A DNA stretch of 16,411 nt from Micavibrio sp964400125 (GTDB taxonomy: Bacteria > Pseudomonadota > Alphaproteobacteria > Micavibrionales > Micavibrionaceae): contig CAYNSR010000027.1 in assembly GCA_964400125.1 (NCBI GenBank), positions 1-16,411 on the forward strand, given 5' to 3'. Shown piece by piece: positions 6,405 through 13,767 of this stretch. Position numbers and translations under genes: made by a program. The notes beneath the pieces are model-generated. The model had not been told where the DNA came from and made no database searches. It was given only the letters and a program-made list of their open reading frames with translations. Positions within the stretch are counted from its first letter, which is position 1. Each line of letters opens with the position of its first letter.

Positions 6405-7250
6405 TCAGGGCTTTTGCTGGCGCTCAAGGCATTTTGCCAGCCGGATGAATGCGGCAACGTCGAGTTGTTCTGGCCGCAAGGTGCCGTCGATTTCTGCCGC
6501 GTCGAGCAGGCCGGGATAGTTTTTCAGGCCGGATTTGAGCATTTTGCGGCGCTGCCCGAAGGCGGCGGCGGTCACGGTTTCCAGTGCCCTTAGCCCCGGC
6601 GCATCCGCAGGCAGGGCCCTGGGCGTCAGGCGGACGATGCTGGAGGTGACTTTCGGCGGCGGGGTAAAGGCCGCAGGCGGCAGGTCGAACAGGCGTTCCG
6701 CCGTACACAGCCATTGCACCAGCACCGAAAGCCGCCCATAGGCCCCGGACCCCGGTGCGGCGACCATGCGTTCCGCCACTTCTTTTTGAAACATCAGGAC
6801 CAGTTTGTCGAAGCAGGACGGGTGTTGCCGCAATTGCGCCAACCACCCGGTCAAAAGCGGTGTGGCGATATTGTAGGGCAGGTTGGCGACAACCATGCGC
6901 GGTGCGGCACTGTGCGCGGTGATGTCGATTTTCAGGGCGTCGCCTTCGATCAGGGTGAGTCGCCCCTGCGCCGCTTGCACGAGGTCTTGCAAGGCGGCGA
7001 TGGCGCGCGGGTCGTATTCTATGGCGGTGACATGGGCGGCCCCGGCCCGCAGCAGGCTGCGTGTCAGTCCGCCGGGACCGGGGCCGATTTCGATGATGTG
7101 ATGTTGCGTCAGGTCGCCCGCGCCGCGTGCGATTTTATCGGTGATATTCATGTCGAGCAGAAAATTCTGGCCGAATTTCTTTTCCGCCCGCAAACCATGC
7201 TGCGCGATGACGTCGCGCAGCGGCGGCTGGGAGTCAAGCGGGTCAGACAC
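6405..7250 (-). CDS. rsmA: 16S rRNA dimethyladenosine transferase RsmA/KsgA
   Basis: A 281-aa SAM-dependent methyltransferase that makes N6,N6-dimethyladenosine at the two adjacent adenines in the 3'-terminal hairpin of 16S rRNA (A1518/A1519, E. coli numbering) late in 30S assembly. Diagnostic motifs are FGQNFL (residues about 26-31), the SAM loop EIGPGPG (54-60), GDAL and the catalytic NLPYN (123-127). The C-terminal helical domain has AAFGQRRKMLKSGLK, also typical. I chose the GTG at 7250, which gives MSDPLDSQPPLRDVI, the usual alphaproteobacterial beginning, and overlaps the surA stop by 8 nt (GTGTCTGA). A TTG at 7262 with GGAGG only 3 nt upstream is the alternative. In enterobacteria pdxA sits between surA and this gene; here it is absent. 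Confidence 0.96.
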   Translation of the reverse strand: MSDPLDSQPPLRDVIAQHGLRAEKKFGQNFLLDMNITDKIARGAGDLTQHHIIEIGPGPGGLTRSLLRAGAAHVTAIEYDPRAIAALQDLVQAAQGRLTLIEGDALKIDITAHSAAPRMVVANLPYNIATPLLTGWLAQLRQHPSCFDKLVLMFQKEVAERMVAAPGSGAYGRLSVLVQWLCTAERLFDLPPAAFTPPPKVTSSIVRLTPRALPADAPGLRALETVTAAAFGQRRKMLKSGLKNYPGLLDAAEIDGTLRPEQLDVAAFIRLAKCLERQQKP

Positions 7251-8190
7251 GACGCTCGACAAACGCCTCCGCCTTCAGGTCCATCAGATGGCGGCGTTGC
7301 ATGCGGTCCAGACGTTCATTGCCGATCACGCCCATGATCTGGTCGCGTGTGGGCAGGTTTTCCTGCGTGACCGTCCTTTTCCCGCGCAACAGCAAAATAT
7401 GGTATCCGGACAGGGATCGGGCGGGTTTGCTGACATCGCCATCCTGCATCGCAGGCACCAGCGCATTGAGCGGGTCGGGCAATTCCCCGGCCTCGATCCA
7501 GCCGAGATCGCCGCCGCGCGCGGCGGAGGCCCCTTGCGAGAATTGTGCGGCAACCTTGGGGAAGGGGGCCTTGTTTTCCATGATTTCACGCACCAGACGT
7601 TGCGCCAGCGCCTGCACTTCGGCTTCGTTCGCCGCCGCGTCCACGGGCAGGAAAATTTCCGCCAGCAGGTATTGTGATTTCCCGAGACTGGTCTGGAGGT
7701 ATTCCTGCCGTTCGTCGATGTCGCGATCGGTCACATCGATTTGCGGGCGGAGTTTTTTCTGCACCACCTTGCCCCATGCAATCTGGGCGCGGATCTGGTC
7801 GCGCAGGGTCGAGAGCCTTATGCCGGAGCGGCTGAGGGCGGTTTTGAACTGGTCGGCTTCCATGTTGTTGTTGCGCGAGATCGTGGCGAAGCCGTTTTCG
7901 ATTTCTTCGGGCGTGACGCTGATTCCTGCGGCGCGGGCTTCCTGCATTTGCAGGGCTTCATCGACCAGCATGTTGAGAACCTGTCCGCGCAGGCGGTTGC
8001 GGATATCGTCGTTATAGGGCATGCCGGACGAGACGATCATCAGCTTCAGGCGGTCTTCGACATTGGAAATCGTAATGGCGTCGGCGTTGACGATGGCCGC
8101 GATCCCTTCCTGCCCGGCGGCATTGGCGGGGGCAGGGGCGGCCATGAACAACAGCGCGACAGCGCAAAACAGGCGCAGCATATACGGCAT
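7243..8190 (-). CDS. surA: SurA-like periplasmic peptidylprolyl isomerase
   Basis: A 315-aa exported folding factor. Residues 1-25 form a Sec signal peptide with a cleavage-like site (APANA-A). Residues about 25-150 are the SurA_N chaperone domain (IAAIVNADAITISNVEDRLKLM, later LVDEALQMQEARAAGI). One parvulin domain follows at about residues 165-265 (YLLAEIFLPV, GGDLGWIEAGELPDPLNALV, GYHILLLRGKR). E. coli SurA is longer (428 aa) with two parvulin domains; the single-domain form is common in alphaproteobacteria. It escorts outer-membrane proteins to the BAM complex. ATG 8190 has AGGAG 8 nt upstream. A GTG at 8199 overlaps that ribosome site and was rejected. rsmA overlaps its stop. Confidence 0.9.
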   Translation of the reverse strand: MPYMLRLFCAVALLFMAAPAPANAAGQEGIAAIVNADAITISNVEDRLKLMIVSSGMPYNDDIRNRLRGQVLNMLVDEALQMQEARAAGISVTPEEIENGFATISRNNNMEADQFKTALSRSGIRLSTLRDQIRAQIAWGKVVQKKLRPQIDVTDRDIDERQEYLQTSLGKSQYLLAEIFLPVDAAANEAEVQALAQRLVREIMENKAPFPKVAAQFSQGASAARGGDLGWIEAGELPDPLNALVPAMQDGDVSKPARSLSGYHILLLRGKRTVTQENLPTRDQIMGVIGNERLDRMQRRHLMDLKAEAFVERRV

Positions 8191-8237
8191 TTCTTTCACT
8201 CCTCTTCTTCGACTATCGCGATGGAACGCGGCAAAAA

Positions 8238-9197
8238 TCAGGCCGTCTTTATGTCCGAAAAACGACCCCCCGAACGAAAACGCTCGAGATAGACCGGCAC
8301 GATCTGTTCTACCCCGGTCGGGCGGAGGCCCAGATCCTCCAGCCCCGGCGCGGACGCGGAAACGATATTGTCGGTGCGCAGCAAGGTGACCTGATCCGGC
8401 GTCAGTAACGGGCGCGGGGGCAACAATTGCAATAGGGATGCCAGCATGCGGCCCACCCCGAAAGGCAGGCGGATGAGAGGGCGCGATCGTCCCGTCTGGC
8501 GAAAAACAATCCGGTAGATTTCCTCCAGCGTGAAAATCTCCGGCCCGCCTAATTCGAAGGTTTTTCCTTGCGGGGTTGTTTCATCGATGCCCGGTAACAG
8601 GGCCGCCGCCAGGGCGGCCTGGGCGACGTTTTCGACATAGACGGGCTGAAACCGGGTCTTGCCGCCGCCAATCAGCGGCAGGGCGGGCAGAAATTGCGCC
8701 ATGGTCGCGAACAGGTTGAAAAACTGGTCTTCGGGACCAAAAATAACACTTGGGCGCAAAATCGTGGCCTTGGGAAAGGCGTTGAGCAGGTTGCGTTCGC
8801 CCTCCAGCTTGGTTTTGGCATAGCGTGCGCGGCTGCGGTCGACGCCGAGGGCGGAAAGATGCACCAGCCGCGCCACCCCGGCGGCGGTGCAGGCCTGTGC
8901 GATCAGCCCCGGAAGATTGGCATGGGCGCGCTGGAAATCGCCCCGGCGCCTTTCATACAGGATGCCGACGCAGTTGATGACGATGTCGGAGTCGCGAATG
9001 ACGGCCGTGATACTGACCGGATCGCGGTAATTGCAGGCGAAGGGCACGATCTGCCCGACATGGCCGCAAGGCCGCAGGAAATAAGCCCGTTCCGGCACCC
9101 GGGTTGCGATCTTGACGCGGTAGCCCGCCCGGGCCAGTTCCCGGACGATATAGCGGCCAACAAAGCCAGTGCCGCCAAAGACCGTTGCAATTTTCAT
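8238..9197 (-). CDS. Complex I NDUFA9-subunit family protein (atypical SDR)
   Basis: A 319-aa NAD(P)-binding Rossmann protein of the NmrA/NDUFA9-like atypical SDR group. The N-terminal dinucleotide site is FGGTGFVGRYIVRELARAGY (GGTGFVG at residues 8-14). Further hallmarks are DIVINCVGILYE, LVHLSALGVD and KLEGERNLL, and ILRPSVIFGPEDQF. The bacterial proteins are linked by homology to the accessory NDUFA9 subunit of respiratory complex I; the activity is unproven. ATG 9197 has GGAG about 10 nt upstream; a TTG at 9203 lies too close to the same site. It is the first gene of the five-gene operon, 47 nt ahead of surA, with a candidate promoter just upstream. Confidence 0.88.
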   Translation of the reverse strand: MKIATVFGGTGFVGRYIVRELARAGYRVKIATRVPERAYFLRPCGHVGQIVPFACNYRDPVSITAVIRDSDIVINCVGILYERRRGDFQRAHANLPGLIAQACTAAGVARLVHLSALGVDRSRARYAKTKLEGERNLLNAFPKATILRPSVIFGPEDQFFNLFATMAQFLPALPLIGGGKTRFQPVYVENVAQAALAAALLPGIDETTPQGKTFELGGPEIFTLEEIYRIVFRQTGRSRPLIRLPFGVGRMLASLLQLLPPRPLLTPDQVTLLRTDNIVSASAPGLEDLGLRPTGVEQIVPVYLERFRSGGRFSDIKTA

Positions 9198-9234
9198 ATT
9201 CAAAAGACTCCGTAAACCGTGTGCCCCGGCCCCT

Positions 9235-9263
9235 TATATACCGCGTCTGCCCGGTTCCAGCAA
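9235..9263 (-). promoter_or_regulatory. Candidate sigma-70-type promoter of the NDUFA9-like/surA/rsmA operon
   Basis: On the minus strand TTGCTG (9258-9263) and TATATA (9235-9240) are separated by exactly 17 nt. Transcription would begin near 9228 and leave a leader of about 30 nt that contains the GGAG ribosome site of the first gene. The -35 keeps the TTG that alphaproteobacterial sigma-70 promoters conserve best. This is the best promoter match I found; all five minus-strand genes down to 5040 lie behind it with gaps of 47 nt or less. Confidence 0.42.
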
Positions 9264-9408
9264 TCGTGCGGGGTGAAGTTATCGCCATGGGGGAAATACC
9301 ACAAAACGTCGGCGTCAGCGCGAATGGAAATATTTCTGGAAAATAGAGGCGGGGTGTGTTATATCTTCGCAACAATATTGAAATCATAGCGAAAGAGGGA
9401 TTTTTGAT

Positions 9409-9780
9409 ATGACGGATGAAAAGCGCGTTTCGCCGTTCGTGACTGGTCTTGGGAAGGCTGCTGGCATTGGCGTTTTTGCTGCTGCTGCTGGCGCGGTTAA
9501 TTTTGCTACTGATGGCGCTCTCGACCCTGTTGTTAAAACCGTTGCTACTTGTATTGGTATTGTAACTGGGGTTTCTATTGGTTGTGGTGATCATCCTCTC
9601 TCCGTTGGTGCCGGGGCTTTGACGGGTGTTGCGGGTCTTGCGGCGCTGGTTTTTGTTTTTGACTCCGCTGCCGCTCCGGCCTTGTCGGAGATCCCCGCTG
9701 CTGCCCCGTTGAGCGCACCGGCTGCGGCAGGCGCATACAGGGGAGTTCCCCAGCCACCGGTCAGCACACGCCGACCATAG
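9409..9780 (+). CDS. Small hydrophobic Ala/Gly-rich protein, hypothetical
   Basis: A 123-aa protein I do not recognise. It starts MTDEKRVSPF and has three hydrophobic, small-residue-rich segments at about residues 14-32, 41-60 and 64-86, then an Ala/Pro-rich tail (from about 87) ending in PPVSTRRP. A membrane location is likely. GAGGGA lies 8 nt before the ATG, a strong ribosome site. Codon use is distinct: GCT, GGT, ACT and GTT dominate the first 75 or so codons, while neighbours use C- or G-ending codons. That could reflect high expression, relaxed selection or recent acquisition. It stands alone between a divergent operon and the uvrD 3' end. Confidence 0.65.
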   Translation: MTDEKRVSPFVTGLGKAAGIGVFAAAAGAVNFATDGALDPVVKTVATCIGIVTGVSIGCGDHPLSVGAGALTGVAGLAALVFVFDSAAAPALSEIPAAAPLSAPAAAGAYRGVPQPPVSTRRP

Positions 9781-9873
9781 GCCTTGCGTGTTTGTGATGA
9801 TTCAGGTCAGGGTCCGTTGATTCAGAAACAGAGCGTTTGAGTCAAAAGGAACACAACGCAACTCCAATACCGT
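9781..9873. other. Short intergenic spacer, no gene seen
   Basis: About 90 nt between the small membrane-protein gene and the 27-bp palindrome. I see no promoter, RNA gene or open frame of substance. The repeat-derived frame starting at 9837, which contains CHPERSRGI, is a by-product of the palindrome. Confidence 0.5.
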
Positions 9874-9946
9874 GTCATCCCGAGCGTAGCCGAGGGATCC
9901 GAGAGATTTCGGCTTGGTTGGATCCCTCGGCTACGCTCGGGATGAC
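9874..9946. repeat. Perfect 27-bp inverted repeat, dispersed palindromic element
   Basis: The arms at 9874-9900 and 9920-9946 are exact reverse complements of each other, with a 19-nt loop (9901-9919). The arm begins GTCATCCCGAGCGTAGCCGA; one frame reads CHPERSRGI, a well-known false peptide from palindromic repeats found in many bacterial genomes. The right arm runs 16 nt into the 3' end of the uvrD gene and supplies its stop codon. As RNA it would form a very stable hairpin and could stop or stabilise transcripts from both sides. No target-site duplication is obvious. Confidence 0.9.
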
Positions 9947-12168
9947 GCCCCTTGTGGTTCGACCCTTTGCACAAAGCTTTCCATCAGGCGTTTTTGCCCT
10001 GCCGTGTCGAATTTTATATCGAGTTTGTTGCCGTCGACATGGATCACGGTGCCGGGGCCGAAGGTGGCGTGGGTGACGCGGTCGCCGCTGGTGAAGCCGG
10101 TGTGGGAGACCCGTTCCGTCACGATTTTTTGCATCGGCGGCATGGCGGCGCGGCGCGATCCGTCAAATCCTGACGAATCCCAATGTTTCGAACGCCCCGC
10201 CTGCGACAGGCCCGTATCGGCATGGGCGTCGATATGGTCTTCGGGCAGTTCCTCGACAAAGCGCGAGGGGAGGGCGGCCATCCAGTTGCCGTAGACGCGG
10301 CGATTGGCGGCGTAGGAGATAAAGGATTTTTTGCGGGCGCGGGTGATGCCGACATAGGCCAGACGGCGTTCTTCCTCCAGCCCCTTGAGGCCGTTTTCAT
10401 CCATGCTGCGCTGGGACGGGAACAGACCCTCTTCCCAGCCGGGCAGAAAAACGGCGTCGAATTCCAGCCCCTTGGCGCCGTGCAGGGTCATGAGCGTGAC
10501 GGCGTCGTCCCCGGCCCCTTGATCCTGCGCTTCCATCACCAGCGCGATATGTTCGAGGAAGGCGGGCAGGGATTCAAATTCCGCCATGCCGGTGACCAGT
10601 TCCTTGAGGTTGTCGACCCGCCCCGGTGCGTCGGGGGATTTGTCGGCCTGCCACATCGCCATATAGCCGGATTCTTCCAGCACCTGCGCCGCCAGTTGCG
10701 GGTGTGGGGTGTTTGCCACGGCGTCGCGCCAGCGATTGAAATCCCGCAGCAATCCGGCCAGCGTGTCACGCGGGCGGGGTTTGAGGGTTTCCGCCGCGAC
10801 CAGGTCCGCTATGGCGGCGTGGAGGCTGACGCCTTTGCTGCGGGCGTGCTGGTGCAGGGATTGGACCGTGGTGTCGCCAAGGCCGCGTTTGGGCACATTG
10901 ATAATCCGGTCCAGCGCCAGATCGTCATCGGGCTGGGCGATCACCCGTAAATAGGCCAGCGCGTCGCGAATTTCGGCGCGTTCGTAGAAGCGCGGGCCGC
11001 CGATGACACGGTAGGGCAGGCCGAGTTGCATAAAGCGTTCCTCGAATTCCCGCATCTGGAACCCGGTGCGCGTCAGGACCGCGATCTGGTTCAGGGGCCA
11101 GCCCTTGTGCTGCAATTGTTCGACTTCCTCCCCCACCCAGCGGGCTTCGGCCTCGCCGTCCCACAGGCCGCGCACGGTGACCTTTTCACCGTCATCGGCA
11201 TCGCACCACAGGGTCTTGCCAAGGCGGCCTTCATTATGGGCGATGACGGCACTGGCTGCGGCCAGAATATGCCCGGTGGAGCGGTAGTTCTGTTCGAGAC
11301 GGACGATCTTCGCCCCCGGAAAATCCCGTTCGAAGCGCAGGATATTTTCAACCTCCGCCCCGCGCCAGCCATAGATCGACTGGTCGTCGTCGCCAACGCA
11401 GCAAATATTGCCATGTCCCTGCGCCAGCAGCCGCAACCACAGATATTGCGCCACGTTGGTATCTTGATATTCATCGACGAGGATATAGCGGAAACGGCGG
11501 TTGTAATCAGCCAGAATGTCTTTGTGCATCGGGTCTTTGAGAATCGTGACCATGTGCAGCAAAAGGTCGCCGAAATCGCAGGCATTGATTGTCTTCAGCC
11601 GTTGCTGGTATTGCCGATAAAGCGTCAGGGCCTGCCCTTCCGCAAAATCGCCACCGTCATGCGGCGGGACGTCGCCGGGGTTGAGGCCGCGATCCTTCCA
11701 GCGTTCGATCATGCCCAGAATGCTGCGCGGGGGCCACTTCTTCGGATCGATCCCGGCGGCGTCCATCAACTGTTTGACCAGCCGGATCTGGTCATCGGTA
11801 TCGATGATGGTGAAGCTTGATGTGAGCCCGACAAGTTCCGCATGACGGCGCAGCATACGGGCGGACAGGGCGTGGAACGTGCCCATCCATTGTATTTCGA
11901 CAGGATAAAGCATGTCTATCACGCGGCGCTTTATCTCTTGTGCGGCCTTGTTGGTAAAGGTCACCGCCAGAATTTGCCAAGGATGCGCCTTGCCGCTTTG
12001 CAAAATATGGGCAAGGCGCGCGGTCAGCACCCGCGTTTTGCCCGTCCCCGCCCCGGCCAGTACCAGTACGGGGCCGTCCAGCGCCTCAACCGCGTCGCGC
12101 TGGGGGGCGTTCAGCCCTGCGAGACAGGGATTTTCCGGGGCCGGGATTTCGGGAGGAGCGGAAAGCAT
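9931..12168 (-). CDS. ATP-dependent DNA helicase UvrD/PcrA (superfamily 1A)
   Basis: A complete 745-aa SF1A 3'-5' helicase acting in nucleotide-excision and mismatch repair and in removing stalled complexes. Motifs in order: Q motif LNAPQRDAV, Walker A AGAGTGKT (about 38-45), Walker B VDEYQDTN (about 230-237), DDQSIYGWRGAE (III), LEQNYRST (IV), TLHGAKGLEFD (V, about 560), and ERRLAYVGITRARK (VI, about 600). Near residue 690 comes the C-terminal Tudor-like domain, GDRVTHATFGPGTV, which distinguishes UvrD/PcrA from Rep. The final residues, GASSRA and the stop, come from the dispersed palindrome, so the native terminus has been replaced or extended. No clear ribosome site precedes ATG 12168; a candidate promoter sits where the transcript would start at or next to the ATG. 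Confidence 0.95.
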   Translation of the reverse strand: MLSAPPEIPAPENPCLAGLNAPQRDAVEALDGPVLVLAGAGTGKTRVLTARLAHILQSGKAHPWQILAVTFTNKAAQEIKRRVIDMLYPVEIQWMGTFHALSARMLRRHAELVGLTSSFTIIDTDDQIRLVKQLMDAAGIDPKKWPPRSILGMIERWKDRGLNPGDVPPHDGGDFAEGQALTLYRQYQQRLKTINACDFGDLLLHMVTILKDPMHKDILADYNRRFRYILVDEYQDTNVAQYLWLRLLAQGHGNICCVGDDDQSIYGWRGAEVENILRFERDFPGAKIVRLEQNYRSTGHILAAASAVIAHNEGRLGKTLWCDADDGEKVTVRGLWDGEAEARWVGEEVEQLQHKGWPLNQIAVLTRTGFQMREFEERFMQLGLPYRVIGGPRFYERAEIRDALAYLRVIAQPDDDLALDRIINVPKRGLGDTTVQSLHQHARSKGVSLHAAIADLVAAETLKPRPRDTLAGLLRDFNRWRDAVANTPHPQLAAQVLEESGYMAMWQADKSPDAPGRVDNLKELVTGMAEFESLPAFLEHIALVMEAQDQGAGDDAVTLMTLHGAKGLEFDAVFLPGWEEGLFPSQRSMDENGLKGLEEERRLAYVGITRARKKSFISYAANRRVYGNWMAALPSRFVEELPEDHIDAHADTGLSQAGRSKHWDSSGFDGSRRAAMPPMQKIVTERVSHTGFTSGDRVTHATFGPGTVIHVDGNKLDIKFDTAGQKRLMESFVQRVEPQGASSRA

Positions 12169-12174
12169 GGCCCA

Positions 12175-12203
12175 TAAATAGGGTTTTTGTCCCGCTCAGG
12201 CAA
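12175..12203 (-). promoter_or_regulatory. Candidate promoter producing a leaderless uvrD/pcrA mRNA
   Basis: On the minus strand TTGCCT (12198-12203) and TATTTA (12175-12180) are 17 nt apart. Only 6 nt (TGGGCC) separate the -10 from the ATG at 12168, so the expected start of transcription falls on or beside the start codon. This fits the lack of a good Shine-Dalgarno. It lies in the 57-nt gap after the lipoprotein gene, so read-through from that gene is also possible. Confidence 0.33.
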
Positions 12204-12225
12204 GGGAAACCGTTGATCCGGCCCC

Positions 12226-13605
12226 TTACCAATGAGCGATATCCAGCTTGCGCAAGGCATCGCCGATCGGGATAAAGAGGTTGAGGTCGAGGGCTTCCCC
12301 GGCGCTGCCGTTATATCCGGCGACGCAGAGGCCGATGATGTTGCCCCGCCCGTCCAGCACCGGCCCGCCGGAATTGCCCCCGTAGACAAACGCATCGCCT
12401 TGAATATAGGGGTACGGATCGGCGCGGGTGGGTTCGCGCAGGGCGCTGACGATTCCCCGGGTCACTGTATCTTGCAATTTCTCCCGCGCCGGGGAGCCGA
12501 TGACATAGATATCCTCCCCGACACCGGGCAGCGCGGGGCGCAGCGGCAGCAGCATTGGAACCATCCCGGCGGGCATTTCCTCGATTTTGACCAGCGCCAC
12601 ATCACGGCCCGGGTCACGGCGCAACACCTCTCCGGTCAGCTTGTATTCCTTGTCGGCAGTGACGATCCGCACCCGGTCAGCCTTCCCCACCACATGGCTG
12701 TTGGTCAGGATATGCCCCTCCTCACTGATGAAAAAACCGGAGCCGTGCCCGCTGCCCGAGGCTACCTGCACGGCCACACGGCGCAAGGTATCAAGACGCT
12801 CCGGCGTCAGCGCGTCCTTGTGCAAAGGTTGCTGCACAACCGTTACCGCCTCGCGCGGGTCGAATCGCGTGACCGGGCCGAACACGGCAGCATTCCCGTC
12901 TTCCGCCTGACGGGGCGGCTTGACGCCGCGCACGACCAGATGATGGAATTTTTCATCCGCGCCCAGATTATGCGCGGCGGCGGCAAAGGCATCGTCGAGC
13001 ATCAATCCGATCGCTTCATAATTGGGCAGGTCCATGCGGCTGTAACCGCGCGTGCGCGTCTTGTAGGCGGTTTCGCGGCGCAAGCGGTCGTAAACCGTCC
13101 ATTCCACCTCCATGCTGCCTTCGCCGGTATAGCCCAGATCATAGGCGAAAAGCAGCGTCGTGCGCTGGCAGACATCCATTTTGATATCGGTTATGCGCGC
13201 CCCGACCCAGTAAAGGGTGCGGGCGCTGTCTTCGTCGGCATCGAAAAGGATGCTCGGCGATCCGGTGACGTCATAGCCCTGACTTTTCATCGTGTCGTAA
13301 AAGGCGTCCTGCATCTGCTGTTTTTCCAGATGCGCGGCAATGGCGGAGCGCGTTATCATGCCGTAAGGCCCCCGGCATAAAATCCCCAGTCCGCGGGGGC
13401 TGGAAGACCCGATCGTGTCGCCGCGTGGAATGGCAAGGACAATCGCCTTGATACCGATGGGGGAAGGTTCCGCGTCGGGCGGAACCGGCAGGGTTTCGCC
13501 ATAGGCAACCGGTTCGACCGGGACGCCGTAACATCCGCCGAGCAGCAGCAAAGTTCCCGACAGAAAAAATATAAAAAATGGTTTTTTCATCATGGGCAAA
13601 AGCAT
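12226..13605 (-). CDS. Lipoprotein with C-terminal trypsin-like serine protease domain
   Basis: A 459-aa envelope protein. The N-terminus MLLPMMKKPFFIFF leads to a lipobox LGGC with the acylated Cys at residue 25. Residues about 30-230 form a domain I do not recognise, with a pattern (VEWTVYDRLRRETAY, DDAFAAAAHNLG) reminiscent of periplasmic lipoprotein folds. Residues about 270-450 are an S1C/trypsin-like protease with His304 (TNSHVVG), Asp335 (GRDVALVKI) and Ser412 (GGNSGGPVL), a complete triad. There is no PDZ domain, unlike DegP. Residues 26-27 are Tyr-Gly rather than Asp, so export to the outer membrane is possible. AAGG is 9 nt before ATG 13605. uvrD follows on the same strand; the GNAT gene diverges. 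Probably an envelope quality-control or processing protease. Confidence 0.88.
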   Translation of the reverse strand: MLLPMMKKPFFIFFLSGTLLLLGGCYGVPVEPVAYGETLPVPPDAEPSPIGIKAIVLAIPRGDTIGSSSPRGLGILCRGPYGMITRSAIAAHLEKQQMQDAFYDTMKSQGYDVTGSPSILFDADEDSARTLYWVGARITDIKMDVCQRTTLLFAYDLGYTGEGSMEVEWTVYDRLRRETAYKTRTRGYSRMDLPNYEAIGLMLDDAFAAAAHNLGADEKFHHLVVRGVKPPRQAEDGNAAVFGPVTRFDPREAVTVVQQPLHKDALTPERLDTLRRVAVQVASGSGHGSGFFISEEGHILTNSHVVGKADRVRIVTADKEYKLTGEVLRRDPGRDVALVKIEEMPAGMVPMLLPLRPALPGVGEDIYVIGSPAREKLQDTVTRGIVSALREPTRADPYPYIQGDAFVYGGNSGGPVLDGRGNIIGLCVAGYNGSAGEALDLNLFIPIGDALRKLDIAHW

Positions 13606-13690
13606 AACCCCGCCTTGCGTTTACGCCAAGGGTGTTGCTGCGCACAATAGAATGTTCCTGCATCTTTTCGATTCTTTTATTCTTTTCTGG

Positions 13691-13718
13691 TTGAATGAAA
13701 GAACATCATCGCTATCTT
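13691..13718 (+). promoter_or_regulatory. Candidate promoter for the GNAT-pirin-HIT genes
   Basis: TTGAAT (13691-13696) and TATCTT (13713-13718) are 16 nt apart on the plus strand, about 45 nt before the GNAT start. Each hexamer matches four of six consensus positions. The region is the divergent spacer between the lipoprotein gene and GNAT and is AT-rich. A short 5-bp stem (13726-13730 with 13736-13740) lies in the leader. Confidence 0.3.
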
Positions 13719-13767
13719 GAACAGCGCAGCAAAAAGCTGCCAACACAAAGGGACGAGGGCAAGGTCC

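Noticed and set aside
8953..9594. Asn/Ser-rich minus-strand frame of 213 aa
   Set aside because: It is the shadow of the T-ending codons of the 9409 gene and of the NDUFA9-like gene; no ribosome site or homology.
9837..10076. Small frame containing CHPERSRGIREISA
   Set aside because: This peptide is the well-known translation of the palindromic repeat, not a protein.
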